DNA from: Adhaeribacter soli
GTDB lineage: Bacteria; Bacteroidota; Bacteroidia; Cytophagales; Hymenobacteraceae
Length of the DNA stretch: 64,000 nucleotides
Direction of reading: 5' to 3'
Assembly (NCBI RefSeq): GCF_008727925.1
Contig: NZ_VTWT01000010.1
Location: forward strand, 116,628-180,627
Below, piece by piece: positions 16,741-24,504 of the stretch (its first letter is position 1; the number at the start of each line of letters is the position of its first letter). The position numbers and the translations under genes are program-made. The notes below the pieces were generated by a model. The model did no database searches, was not told the origin of the DNA, and saw nothing but the letters and a program-made list of their open reading frames with translations.

Positions 16741-17359
16741 GCTCTCCGCCCTCGGAAAACGCTATAATTTTGAATGGATTTTCCGGAACCTCGATTATGA
16801 ATTCTCGGCAGGCAATATTTATGCGGTGCTGGGCCATAACGGTTCCGGAAAATCTACTTTAATCAATACCATTTCCGGCTTTCTGCTGCCCAGCGAAGGC
16901 CAGCTCTCTTTTTCCCATCAAAACGCTACCATTCCGGTAGAAGAAATTTACCGTTACCTTTCGTACGCGGCCCCTTACCTGGAAACCGTAGAGGAATTTA
17001 CCTTAACCGAAATCCTGGAATTTCATACCCGCTTCAAGCAGTTGCGTCAGATTTCGGTACCGGAACTCATTGACCGGATGCGTCTGCAAAAGTCCCGCGA
17101 CAAGTACGTAAAGGATTTCTCTTCTGGCATGAAGCAACGCCTTAAGCTGGGCTTGGCTATTTATACCGAAGCCCCCCTCCTGCTTTTAGACGAACCCACC
17201 ACCAATTTAGACCAGGAAGGCATCGACTGGTACCTCGAACACCTGCACCAGAACAAACAGGACCGCCTCATCATTATCGGCTCCAACATCTCCCACGAAT
17301 ACAGCTTCGCCGACGAACGCCTGCACATTACCGATTACCACCCGGTGGCGAAGAAGTAA
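16730..17359 (+). CDS. ABC transporter ATP-binding protein
   Basis: 209-residue stand-alone ATPase: Walker A GHNGSGKST near 35-43, signature FSSGMKQRLKLGLAI, Walker B LLLLDEPTTNLD and a switch His near the C-terminus (GSNISHEYSF). Its start overlaps lpxA by 11 bp, so it is translationally coupled to lipid A synthesis. No permease gene is next to it; a role in lipid or envelope export would fit but is inference. Such CcmA-like single-domain ATPases follow lpxA in other Bacteroidota. Confidence 0.92.
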   Translation: MQVKLSALGKRYNFEWIFRNLDYEFSAGNIYAVLGHNGSGKSTLINTISGFLLPSEGQLSFSHQNATIPVEEIYRYLSYAAPYLETVEEFTLTEILEFHTRFKQLRQISVPELIDRMRLQKSRDKYVKDFSSGMKQRLKLGLAIYTEAPLLLLDEPTTNLDQEGIDWYLEHLHQNKQDRLIIIGSNISHEYSFADERLHITDYHPVAKK

Positions 17360-17477
17360 GTTTACTTTTCTGCCGGTTTTAATAGCGTTTTGGAGGATAG
17401 AAATCCCATCTCAAACAACTTGTTATTTTTAAGAACTTTGTTATATTTACAAAGCTAAATATAGTATATTCGTTAAT

Positions 17478-17526
17478 CCAGTTACGTTTATCCGCCTGAC
17501 GGTAGCTGGATAAACGTAGTTATTAC
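17478..17526 (+). other. Degenerate attC-like palindrome before cassette A
   Basis: ACGTTTATCC at 17484-17493 pairs with GGATAAACGT at 17508-17517 around a 14-nt centre, and the right side continues into AGTTATT. The right end resembles a GTT-type core but the left core triplet is AGT rather than AAC. Possibly the boundary site of the cassette array that follows. Confidence 0.45.
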
Positions 17527-17557
17527 GGATATATAGTAGTTGTACCAAATTTCTATT

Positions 17558-18034
17558 ATGAAAGAATTAGTATTCGAAATAAATTCAAACGAAGAAATTT
17601 GGGGTCTTTTTGATAAAAGTATCAGCAATATTTTTATCCATAAATTTTGCCCCGTAGATTCAATTCATTGGTGGAAGACTGACTTAAAACTAGAAAATGG
17701 GCTGTTGTTGAAGGATTGTTCAGTAAGAGGAATGGAATTTGACTTGCAAACCGACTTGAACGGACTAAAGCAAATTCTTGAAATGAATACTAATCAGCTA
17801 AGAATTTATCAATTTGATAAACTTATTCCGGATTCTCTAACACTTGAACAGTTGCCTGAAAAGGCTAAATTTCAAATTTTAAAACAGAACGGACTCAAAC
17901 ACTTCTTCTGGATTGACTTTGAAATTATTACCATCAGTAGTTTTGACGAGAAGTTTATAAAAGCAATTGAGGAGAACCCGCTTTTTGCAGAACGGATAAA
18001 AGAAAGAAAAAACTGGGTACAACAAGGTGCATAA
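17558..18034 (+). CDS. Cassette-borne hypothetical protein A
   Basis: 158 residues, no signal peptide or membrane segment, acidic and predicted mixed alpha/beta; no family recognised. Start is the ATG at 17558 (MKELVFEIN); a TTG 18 bp upstream is less likely. Codon use is much more AT-rich than lpxA. The stop codon lies inside the attC-like palindrome at 18019-18084, as is common for integron cassette genes. Confidence 0.75.
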   Translation: MKELVFEINSNEEIWGLFDKSISNIFIHKFCPVDSIHWWKTDLKLENGLLLKDCSVRGMEFDLQTDLNGLKQILEMNTNQLRIYQFDKLIPDSLTLEQLPEKAKFQILKQNGLKHFFWIDFEIITISSFDEKFIKAIEENPLFAERIKERKNWVQQGA

Positions 18035-18084
18035 GTCATGCTACGGCCGACGGCCTTGCACACCTCATGCACTAGCCGTTGGTG
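18017..18084 (+). other. attC-like site 1
   Basis: About 68 bp. Left end has core triplet AAC (18021-18023), right end has GTTGGTG (18078-18084). GTGCAT at 18027-18032 pairs with ATGCAC at 18067-18072, with further imperfect pairing toward a centre containing two GGCC blocks. This arrangement of AAC...GTT ends, an imperfect self-complementary body and a downstream ATG 20 bp away matches integron recombination sites. Confidence 0.6.
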
Positions 18085-18103
18085 GCAACTTTAAATAGAC
18101 ACG

Positions 18104-19519
18104 ATGAAAGAATATACAGGAATAGGATTTAGTATACCTAGCGAAAATGACGACTATGTCCGCTTGGACAGCTTTACTTCTTTAGCGGATTCAGATATAG
18201 CCATTTTCTGTCCAGACCTTTCAACAACAAGTTATTCTACATACGACAGTGGTAGCTATCATAGCAGTGGAGAATACGAAGGAAAAAAACTTTACAATAA
18301 GGAGTCATCTGTATCAATAAAAGAACATTCTAAACATTGGAAAAAGGAGCTATTACATTTTGTTGAAACAGGCAGGACACTATTTGTTATCCTTCCGAAT
18401 AAGTCTGATTTCTATATTTATTCTGGGACAAAAGATTTAAGTGGAACAGGAAGAAATCAAAAAACGACTTATCACGTTTCTCCGTTCACAAATTATTCAT
18501 TTCTTCCATTTAGCTTTCTAGAGTTTCATACTGCTTCAGGGAAAAATGTTTATCCCAAGTCAAACTTAACAAAAGATTTTTTTAATCAATTCAAAGACCT
18601 GATTTCTTATGAAGTTTATATAACCTCAGACAAGCAATTACAAGGATTATTTACAACAAAAAATGGTGACAGGATATTAGGTACAGTCCTTAAAATTAAT
18701 GATGGCTTTGTGGTCTTTTTGCCAAACATAAATTTCAATGACCAGGCCTTTTCATTTTACGACAAGGAAAAAGATGAAGAGTATTGGACAGAGGAAGCTT
18801 TAAAGCGAGGCAAGATATTTATAAACTCATTGGTAGCTATTGATAAAAGTTTAAGAAGTGAAAAAGCAATAACTCCAAGACCAGATTGGCTTGAAAAAGA
18901 TGAATACTCCCTTGAGAAAGCAACTGAAACAAAAAGCCTAATAAAGAAAATTGAAAAAGAAATCGCTAAAAAGACAATAGAACTCAAAGAGCTAAGTTCT
19001 GTTCTTGAAGATCAAGAAAGTTTAAAGGACTTGCTTTTTGAAACAGGCAAACCACTTGAGTTTGCAGTAATAAAAGCTTTGATCATTTTAGGGTATAAAG
19101 CTGAAAATTATGATGATGGAGAACTAGAATTAGACCAAATTATTCTATCACCTGAAGGTTTTAGATTTATAGGTGAATGTGAAGGGAAAGACAATAAGGA
19201 TATTGATGTTTCTAAATTTAGACAATTGTTAGATGGACTAAATGCAGATTTTGAAAAGCAATCAGTAACCGAAAAAGCATTCGGATTATTATTTGGGAAC
19301 CCTCAAAGACTTATTTCACCAAATGATAGGACATTAGACTTTACGCTGAAATGCAAATCAGGAGCACAGAGAGAAAAAATTGGATTAATAAAAACAAGTG
19401 ACTTGTTCAGAGTTTGTAAGATTGTTTTAGAAAAAGGCGGTGATGAGTTTGCTAAAAAATGTAGAGATGCAATCAATAATCAAATGGGGGACATTGTAAT
19501 ATTTCCAGACTATGAATAA
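18104..19519 (+). CDS. Cassette-borne protein B with C-terminal PD-(D/E)xK nuclease-like domain
   Basis: 471 residues. The first 270 residues look alpha/beta Rossmann-like (SDIAIFCPD, GRTLFVILPN, DGFVVFLPNI). Residues about 270-310 form a Lys/Glu-rich coiled coil. The C-terminal part has a restriction-endonuclease-like core: helix with Glu in GKPLEFAVIKALIILGYKAE, Asp344 in ELELDQIILS, and Glu358/Glu360-Gly-Lys362 in IGECEGK, the spacing seen in Mrr-type PD-(D/E)xK nucleases. Function is unknown; nuclease or nucleic-acid-binding defence factor is a reasonable guess. AT-rich, flanked by attC-like sites on both sides. Confidence 0.72.
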   Translation: MKEYTGIGFSIPSENDDYVRLDSFTSLADSDIAIFCPDLSTTSYSTYDSGSYHSSGEYEGKKLYNKESSVSIKEHSKHWKKELLHFVETGRTLFVILPNKSDFYIYSGTKDLSGTGRNQKTTYHVSPFTNYSFLPFSFLEFHTASGKNVYPKSNLTKDFFNQFKDLISYEVYITSDKQLQGLFTTKNGDRILGTVLKINDGFVVFLPNINFNDQAFSFYDKEKDEEYWTEEALKRGKIFINSLVAIDKSLRSEKAITPRPDWLEKDEYSLEKATETKSLIKKIEKEIAKKTIELKELSSVLEDQESLKDLLFETGKPLEFAVIKALIILGYKAENYDDGELELDQIILSPEGFRFIGECEGKDNKDIDVSKFRQLLDGLNADFEKQSVTEKAFGLLFGNPQRLISPNDRTLDFTLKCKSGAQREKIGLIKTSDLFRVCKIVLEKGGDEFAKKCRDAINNQMGDIVIFPDYE

Positions 19520-19527
19520 AAAAGCAG

Positions 19528-19661
19528 CCACCAACACGGGTTTTGCGTCAGGCGGGGTGACGTGCAAACTTGGAGCTTTGTGCTTCTATTCAAGTTCTGT
19601 GCTGGTTGACGATTTTGTGCTCCGAAACCCCGCCCGAACGCAAAGCCCGAAAACGTTAGCA
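19528..19661 (+). other. attC-like site 2 (long)
   Basis: About 134 bp. Left end CCACCAAC (19528-19535), right end GTTAGCA (19655-19661). The arms pair over more than 20 positions: CGGGTTTTGCGTCAGGCGGG on the left against the stretch 19627-19652 on the right, with a few unpaired bases, which is the hallmark of attC hairpins. It lies between stop 19519 and ATG 19691. Confidence 0.7.
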
Positions 19662-19690
19662 GTCATTTTAATGAACCATATACTTTAAAT

Positions 19691-20245
19691 ATGAGAAAAG
19701 TAATTGCAGCAATAAACATGACGCTTGACGGGATTTGCGACCATACAGCGGGTATCCCCGATGAAGATCTACATCAACATTATGCCGAGCTTCTGGACAA
19801 TGCAGGAGTTATTCTATATGGACGGACAACTTACCAACTTATGCAATTTTGGCAATCGCTGGTAAACAACCCTTCAGGTCAAAAATCAATGGATGACTTC
19901 GCTTTAGCAATAGATAAAGTACCAAAAATCGTTTTTTCACAGACCTTGAAAAATACCGCATGGAACAGTGCGAAACTTGCAACAAAAGAAATTGAAAAGG
20001 AAGTTTTAGAACTCAAACAACAACCTGAATCAGGCAAAGATATTTTAGTTGGCAGTCGGAGTTTGATTATTCAGCTTTTAAACCTTAATATGATTGATGA
20101 ATTTCAGATTTGTATTCACCCCATGATTGAAGGAAAAGGTCTGCCGTTGTTTGACAAAATAAAAGACAGAACAATTTTTAGACTTTTAAAGACCAAAACC
20201 TTTGATTCAGGTGCAATCGTCCTCTATTACAAGCCGATACGATAG
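19691..20245 (+). CDS. Cassette-borne dihydrofolate reductase-like (RibD C-terminal domain) protein
   Basis: 184 residues of the DHFR/RibD-C superfamily: MRKVIAAINMTLDGICD, LLDNAGVILYGRTTYQLM, KIVFSQTL, KDILVGSRSLIIQLL, DEFQICIHPMIEGKGLPLF. These proteins bind NADPH; most, such as YyaP/YwjB types, have no proven substrate. The family is common as mobile cassette cargo. Base use is AT-rich like the other cassettes and the gene lies between attC-like sites 2 and 3. Confidence 0.85.
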   Translation: MRKVIAAINMTLDGICDHTAGIPDEDLHQHYAELLDNAGVILYGRTTYQLMQFWQSLVNNPSGQKSMDDFALAIDKVPKIVFSQTLKNTAWNSAKLATKEIEKEVLELKQQPESGKDILVGSRSLIIQLLNLNMIDEFQICIHPMIEGKGLPLFDKIKDRTIFRLLKTKTFDSGAIVLYYKPIR

Positions 20246-20257
20246 TAAACAACGAAC

Positions 20258-20327
20258 AACCAACAATATGTAAACACCATATCATGGGTCCATGGCCTCG
20301 CACGCTGTTTACACAAGACCGTTGGTA
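20258..20327 (+). other. attC-like site 3
   Basis: About 70 bp. Left end AACCAAC (20258-20264), right end GTTGGTA (20321-20327). TGTAAACA-type arms at about 20269-20276 and 20306-20313 pair, and an inner CCATGG block supports a second stem. The next ATG is 13 bp downstream. Confidence 0.6.
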
Positions 20328-20339
20328 GTAATTTAAATT

Positions 20340-20813
20340 ATGGGAATCAATAAAAGGTATAGCGGAACAATCATAGGCGGAATTTTTACTGCAGTAAGCT
20401 TACTGTTTACCAAAACCTTTATAGTTCCAATTCTTTCTGTAATTCCTGGAGTTATTGTAGAATTCTTTTTTGCTTCAATAATTAACAATGTGCCATACTC
20501 AAATGTAGGTATTGCAACAATTATTACATTAGCTATCCTAGCTTTCTTGCCTTTAGCTATTATACTATTTAAGGGACGTGTTCAGGAAATTCCAAAAAGA
20601 ATAATAGTTGGAATTTTGGTAATAGAATATTTCCTGATCCATACACTTGGATTCTATATTTACTGGGCAACCAAGCAGAACTTTAGGAGTGACGGACAAT
20701 TGATTTTTGGAGCAATTTCTAGCTTTCCAGCAAGTAGTTTTGGATTAGTTGCGATAGGCTTTATTATAGATTTAATAAAGAATTCAAGAAATGATGTCAG
20801 CCTTGCCAGCTAA
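20340..20813 (+). CDS. Cassette-borne small membrane protein D
   Basis: 157 residues with four predicted membrane segments (about 12-40, 55-80, 90-112 and 125-148) and short charged loops; no family recognised. AT-rich. It sits between attC-like sites 3 and 4 and has the same strand as its neighbours. Confidence 0.68.
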   Translation: MGINKRYSGTIIGGIFTAVSLLFTKTFIVPILSVIPGVIVEFFFASIINNVPYSNVGIATIITLAILAFLPLAIILFKGRVQEIPKRIIVGILVIEYFLIHTLGFYIYWATKQNFRSDGQLIFGAISSFPASSFGLVAIGFIIDLIKNSRNDVSLAS

Positions 20814-20825
20814 TTAAAAAACGAT

Positions 20826-20880
20826 TTACCAACTAATCATAATGGTCAGGCTCGGCCATCGTTTAGCTGAGACGTTAACC
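20826..20880 (+). other. attC-like site 4 (weakest)
   Basis: About 55 bp with left TACCAAC (20827-20833) and right GTTAACC (20874-20880). The inner ATGGTC pairs with GGCCAT (one G:T). Pairing outside this is poor, so this is the least certain site of the row. Confidence 0.45.
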
Positions 20881-20892
20881 AAAGCTTTAATC

Positions 20893-21333
20893 ATGACGGG
20901 CTGGAAAACCATAAAAGAAGAAATTTATTATGAAGACGGTTCTTTGAGAGACATCTATATCTTTGATACTAACAAAGAGGATTGGAAGGCCTGGAGTAAT
21001 TTGGTAAACGAGAAATATAAGGTAGAATTTTACAACGGGCGAACACAGAAAACTGAAACCAGAATAGAGGTAAATGAATTGTTGAAATACTTCACAGCTC
21101 CTGAAGACTTTAAAGATGTAAATAAGGCATATATCAGATTGGGGGAAGTAACCATCGTTTGTCAGGTACACTATGAAAGTGAAATGGAAAGTGACATTGA
21201 TCCCAAAGAAGTTAAAACGGAAGGAGACCATCTGGCAATTCTGGAATACCTCAAAGAAATCTCATCAACTCTAAAAAAGAAAGTTATAGTGACTTCAGAA
21301 ATGACTCCAAGAGCTGTGCTATTTGAAGTATAA
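20893..21333 (+). CDS. Cassette-borne hypothetical protein E
   Basis: 146 residues, soluble, acidic, mixed alpha/beta; no family recognised. The start is the ATG at 20893 (MTGWKTIKEEIYYEDGSLRD), 12 bp after attC-like site 4; the same frame runs upstream through the site to an ATG at 20842, but this would translate the palindrome and is not favoured. AT-rich. No clear attC-like site follows it, so it may be the fixed last cassette. Confidence 0.7.
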   Translation: MTGWKTIKEEIYYEDGSLRDIYIFDTNKEDWKAWSNLVNEKYKVEFYNGRTQKTETRIEVNELLKYFTAPEDFKDVNKAYIRLGEVTIVCQVHYESEMESDIDPKEVKTEGDHLAILEYLKEISSTLKKKVIVTSEMTPRAVLFEV

Positions 21334-21456
21334 AACCCATTATGTGTAGCATTAGCAAGCGATCTTCGCAAAACATAAAAGCTTTCATTGCACAATCAAA
21401 TTGTACGTCAGCTAAAAGTATTACCTCCCAAAAGAGAGATAGCTATTGCAAAGCTT

Positions 21457-22290
21457 TCACTTCCAGCCCAGCCTGCTTCGGTATTCACTTGGCGTAGCAC
21501 CCAGTAATTTTTTCACGTAGCGGGTAAAAAACGAACGGCTGCCAAATTCCATTTTATCGGCAATTTCAGAAATATTGAGGTTTTTGTTTTGTAAAAGAAT
21601 GATGATGCGTTCCCTGGCGAAGCGTTGGATCCATTCGGAAGCTGTAATGCCGGATGATCTTTTACAGATCTGGTTCAGGTATTTTGAAGTAATGTGCAAT
21701 TGATTGCTGTAAAACTGAACTTCCCGCTCAGTAGTGCAATGCTCCTGTGCCAACTGTATAAATCGCTCGTATAAAGTGCCGGTTTGCAGGCTGTGTTTTC
21801 GCCTTTCATATTCATTGGCAAAAATATGCCACATATCCAGAATAAACAGCTGCATCTGCAAATTCAGGGCTTCGTAGTAGAACCGGTGTTCCGTTTCCAG
21901 AAAGCGGTCATTCAGCCATTTAAAGTTTGCAAGGATCTTTTGTTTATCGGTTTCGGCATGAATCGTTTTTACCGGATAAACCCTGGAATGCAACAGGGCA
22001 TTAATGCTCCAGCCCTGGTCGGGAATATTGTTGTTCAGCAGATCTTTTTCTACTAACAATACCGTTGCTTTAAAGCTTTTTGAAAACTGTAAGTCCGTAA
22101 TGCTGCTGCCGGCAAACCAAAACAAAAACTCCCCTCTTTTACATACCATTTCCTGGTCATTGAAGGTAAACGTTATGCTTCCCTGCCGGCAGAACAAATG
22201 GGTATGATACAGGTTTTGGAAATGATCGGGAAAATCATGCTTACCCGATACTTCCAGTAAAATAACTTTTGGTATTACTTCATTTGGCAT
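21457..22290 (-). CDS. AraC-family transcriptional regulator
   Basis: 277 residues. N-terminal cupin-type sensing domain (about 1-150; FCRQGSITFTFNDQEMVCKRGEFLFWFAG). C-terminal double helix-turn-helix from about 185 onward, with ISEIADKMEFGSRSFFTRYVKKLLGATPSEYRS, the AraC signature. The ATG at 22290 is preferred over a GTG one codon upstream. It diverges from an acetyltransferase-hydrolase pair across a 109-bp gap, so it most likely controls that pair and itself (inference). Confidence 0.92.
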   Translation of the reverse strand: MPNEVIPKVILLEVSGKHDFPDHFQNLYHTHLFCRQGSITFTFNDQEMVCKRGEFLFWFAGSSITDLQFSKSFKATVLLVEKDLLNNNIPDQGWSINALLHSRVYPVKTIHAETDKQKILANFKWLNDRFLETEHRFYYEALNLQMQLFILDMWHIFANEYERRKHSLQTGTLYERFIQLAQEHCTTEREVQFYSNQLHITSKYLNQICKRSSGITASEWIQRFARERIIILLQNKNLNISEIADKMEFGSRSFFTRYVKKLLGATPSEYRSRLGWK

Positions 22291-22372
22291 CACATAAAGT
22301 CTTTCTGCTAATATAGGTGATATTTGACATTATAGCCGAATAATGTGTAACAATCAAGAAGTAAGTCTTCCT

Positions 22373-22380
22373 TAACTTTG
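22373..22380 (+). promoter_or_regulatory. -7 promoter box for the acetyltransferase-hydrolase pair
   Basis: TAACTTTG fits TAnnTTTG and lies 19 bp before the ATG at 22400, in the divergent gap with the AraC gene. Confidence 0.5.
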
Positions 22381-22399
22381 TAAACCAAAATAATATAAC

Positions 22400-22966
22400 A
22401 TGAATACACCCGATAAAGATATTTTTGAACGATTAAGGAATGGGGAAATAATAAGCCCGGCCGATCCTCAGGTTAGCCAATTGCGGGAAAAATCTTACGC
22501 GACCATTAAATTGGTTCAACAAATGAATAATTCCAGCAACCCGGGGGAGATCCGGAATATACTGGGCCAGATTACCGGAAAGGAAATCGATGAATCGACG
22601 GCTGTATTTCCGCCCTTATACATCAACTACGGCAAGAATACCAAAATCGGCAAGAATGTATTTATCAACTTTGGCTGCACTTTTCTGGATCTGGGCGGCA
22701 TTACCCTGGAAGACAATGTAATGCTGGCGCCCGGGGTGAAGCTACTTTCAGAAGGTCATCCCCTTTCCCCGGAAAACAGGCATTCGCTTATTCCCCAACC
22801 CATTCACATCGGAAAAAATGCCTGGATCGGGGCAAATGCAACAATTCTTCAGGGGGTAACGATTGGCGAAAATTCGGTTGTTGCCGCCGGAGCAGTAGTG
22901 TCGAAAGATGTGCCCGCCAATACGGTTGTGGGAGGCATTCCGGCAAAATTCATTAAATCAATTTAA
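22400..22966 (+). CDS. Sugar/maltose-type O-acetyltransferase (hexapeptide repeat)
   Basis: 188 residues of the NodL/LacA/Maa group: short N-terminal helical segment, then left-handed beta-helix repeats (IGKNVFINFGCTFLDLGGI, IGKNAWIGANATILQGVTIG) and the conserved end VVAAGAVVSKDVPANTVVGGIPAKFI. The family moves acetyl from acetyl-CoA to sugar hydroxyls; the acceptor is unknown here. The general catalytic His is in LLSEGHPL. One base separates its stop from the next ATG, so the two are an operon. Confidence 0.93.
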   Translation: MNTPDKDIFERLRNGEIISPADPQVSQLREKSYATIKLVQQMNNSSNPGEIRNILGQITGKEIDESTAVFPPLYINYGKNTKIGKNVFINFGCTFLDLGGITLEDNVMLAPGVKLLSEGHPLSPENRHSLIPQPIHIGKNAWIGANATILQGVTIGENSVVAAGAVVSKDVPANTVVGGIPAKFIKSI

Positions 22967-22967
22967 G

Positions 22968-24059
22968 ATGAAAAATTTAATAAGCATGATAGTGGCCTTA
23001 CTGATCAGTGGGCAAGCAATAAGTCAGAATTCAAAACTTAAAAGTGTAAACAGGAAGCAAAACCAGGATCATTACACTTTTGAATTGAGCGATAAGGTAA
23101 CGCGCCAGAAAATCAATTTCAAAAACCGATATGGAATTACGGTGGCCGGCGACCTTTACACACCAAAAACCTTGGGAAATCAAAAACTTCCCGCCATTAT
23201 ATTGAGTGGTCCGTTTGGAGCGGTGAAAGAGCAGTCTTCAGGGCTTTACGCAAACGAACTGGCAGCCCGGGGGTTTATAACGCTGGCATTCGACCCTTCC
23301 TTTACGGGTGAAAGTGGCGGAGAAGTTCGTAATGTTGCCTCGCCCGATATTTTTACAGAAGACTTTAGTGCAGCAGTGGACTACGCGGGCTTATTGCCTT
23401 CCGTTAACCGCAACCGCATTGGCGTAATGGCCATTTGTGGTTTGAGCGGTATGGCCCTTACAGCCACTACCAGCGATTCCCGGATCAAGGCTGTTGCCAC
23501 GGCTTCTATGTATGATATTTCGCGGAGCATGAGCCGCAACCATAAAGATAGTTACACAAAGGAGCAACGTTATAAGGTTATCAATTACTTAAGCCAACAG
23601 CGTTGGCTGGATGCGGAGAACGGGAATTATGCGGTTGGCTTACACGAAGTTCCTTTTGACGAAAAGGGCAATGTTGCAAAGGGAAAGCGGGTGCTTCCTG
23701 AAGCCCTGCCCCAAAACCCGGACCCGGTATTAGCTTCATTCTTCGATTATTACCGGACGCCGCGGGGCTTTCATCCGAGGTCCATCAACTCTACAACCGC
23801 CTGGACTGCTACAACCCCCATGGCATTCTTCAGTTTTCCAATGGCCGCAAACATAGAGATGATCTCGCCCCGTCCGGTTTTGCTGCTTGCAGGAGAAAAT
23901 GCCCACTCCCGTTATTATTCTGAAGATGTTTATAAAATGGCTTCCGAACCGAAGGAGTTGGTGATCGTACCAAAAGCAGACCACGTAGATCTGTATGACC
24001 GAACCGAATTAATTCCATTTGATAAATTGGAAGCATTTTTTAAAAAGAATTTGAAGTAA
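22968..24059 (+). CDS. Secreted alpha/beta hydrolase
   Basis: 363 residues with an N-terminal signal peptide (MKNLISMIVALLISGQAISQ) and an alpha/beta-hydrolase fold: KLPAIILSGPFGAVKEQSSG, DFSAAVDYAGLLPSVNRNRIGVMAICGLSGMAL, and C-terminal PRPVLLLAGENAHSRYYSED with DHVDLYD supplying the acid and His. The nucleophile elbow reads GLSGM rather than GxSxG. Related proteins act as esterases or peptidases; the substrate is unknown. The ATG at 22968 is preferred over in-frame codons inside the upstream gene. The pair with an acetyltransferase suggests one gene adds and one removes an acyl group (inference). Confidence 0.87.
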   Translation: MKNLISMIVALLISGQAISQNSKLKSVNRKQNQDHYTFELSDKVTRQKINFKNRYGITVAGDLYTPKTLGNQKLPAIILSGPFGAVKEQSSGLYANELAARGFITLAFDPSFTGESGGEVRNVASPDIFTEDFSAAVDYAGLLPSVNRNRIGVMAICGLSGMALTATTSDSRIKAVATASMYDISRSMSRNHKDSYTKEQRYKVINYLSQQRWLDAENGNYAVGLHEVPFDEKGNVAKGKRVLPEALPQNPDPVLASFFDYYRTPRGFHPRSINSTTAWTATTPMAFFSFPMAANIEMISPRPVLLLAGENAHSRYYSEDVYKMASEPKELVIVPKADHVDLYDRTELIPFDKLEAFFKKNLK

Positions 24060-24162
24060 AGGCAAACTGTCCCAACGGGGCGTTTTAATTCTCCCGTAAA
24101 GTGCTTCGCTAATGCGATGCAAAACATTGGCGTTTTCAGCAAAGCATAAATTATATAAACCA

Positions 24163-24196
24163 AAAGGTCCTGAATTCATCCTTCAAGGCCTTTTCT
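24163..24196. terminator. Weak bidirectional hairpin
   Basis: AAAAGG and CCTTTT ends around a 20-nt loop with A- and T-rich flanks, between the hydrolase gene and the small minus-strand frame at 24200. Confidence 0.4.
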
Positions 24197-24199
24197 TTA

Positions 24200-24343
24200 T
24201 CAGGCAATTTCTTTCCGCAACATCCGCTTAACAGCCCGCATTTTCGGATTAAGCGCTTTGGCCGGATTATACGGGTACCGGTAAAGCAGGAACAAAATAA
24301 AACATCCAAGGCCGAAGATCGCCAGGCAAGTTAATAAACACAT
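24200..24343 (-). CDS. Possible 47-residue single-span membrane protein
   Basis: A short minus-strand frame reads MCLLTCLAIFGLGCFILFLL then RYPYNPAKALNPKMRAVKR and a basic tail: one hydrophobic span of about 18 residues and a positively charged C-terminus, a common pattern of small bacterial membrane proteins. It fills an otherwise empty gap, reads away from fabG and ends at a hairpin. No homologue is known to me, so it is only probable. Confidence 0.4.
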   Translation of the reverse strand: MCLLTCLAIFGLGCFILFLLYRYPYNPAKALNPKMRAVKRMLRKEIA

Positions 24344-24491
24344 ATCACTGTAGAGTAGCGTTTTACCCCTACGCTACAGAAAAGAGTCACTTTAAACATA
24401 AAATGGTAGTATTATGCTGCAAAATCTCTGTTTAGCAACAAGACACCTTAAATAATAATTGCAGTTGGTTTTAACCAACGGACAACTTTTT

Positions 24492-24499
24492 TACCTTTG
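24492..24499 (+). promoter_or_regulatory. -7 promoter box directly before fabG ATG
   Basis: TACCTTTG fits TAnnTTTG and ends 5 bp before the ATG; a TTGG lies about 26 bp upstream. The transcript would be nearly leaderless. Confidence 0.55.
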
Positions 24500-24504
24500 A
24501 GGTT

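Noticed and set aside
21334..21456. Search for a fifth attC-like site after cassette E
   Set aside because: No AAC...GTT palindrome of the right size was found; only TAGCATTAGC-like fragments.
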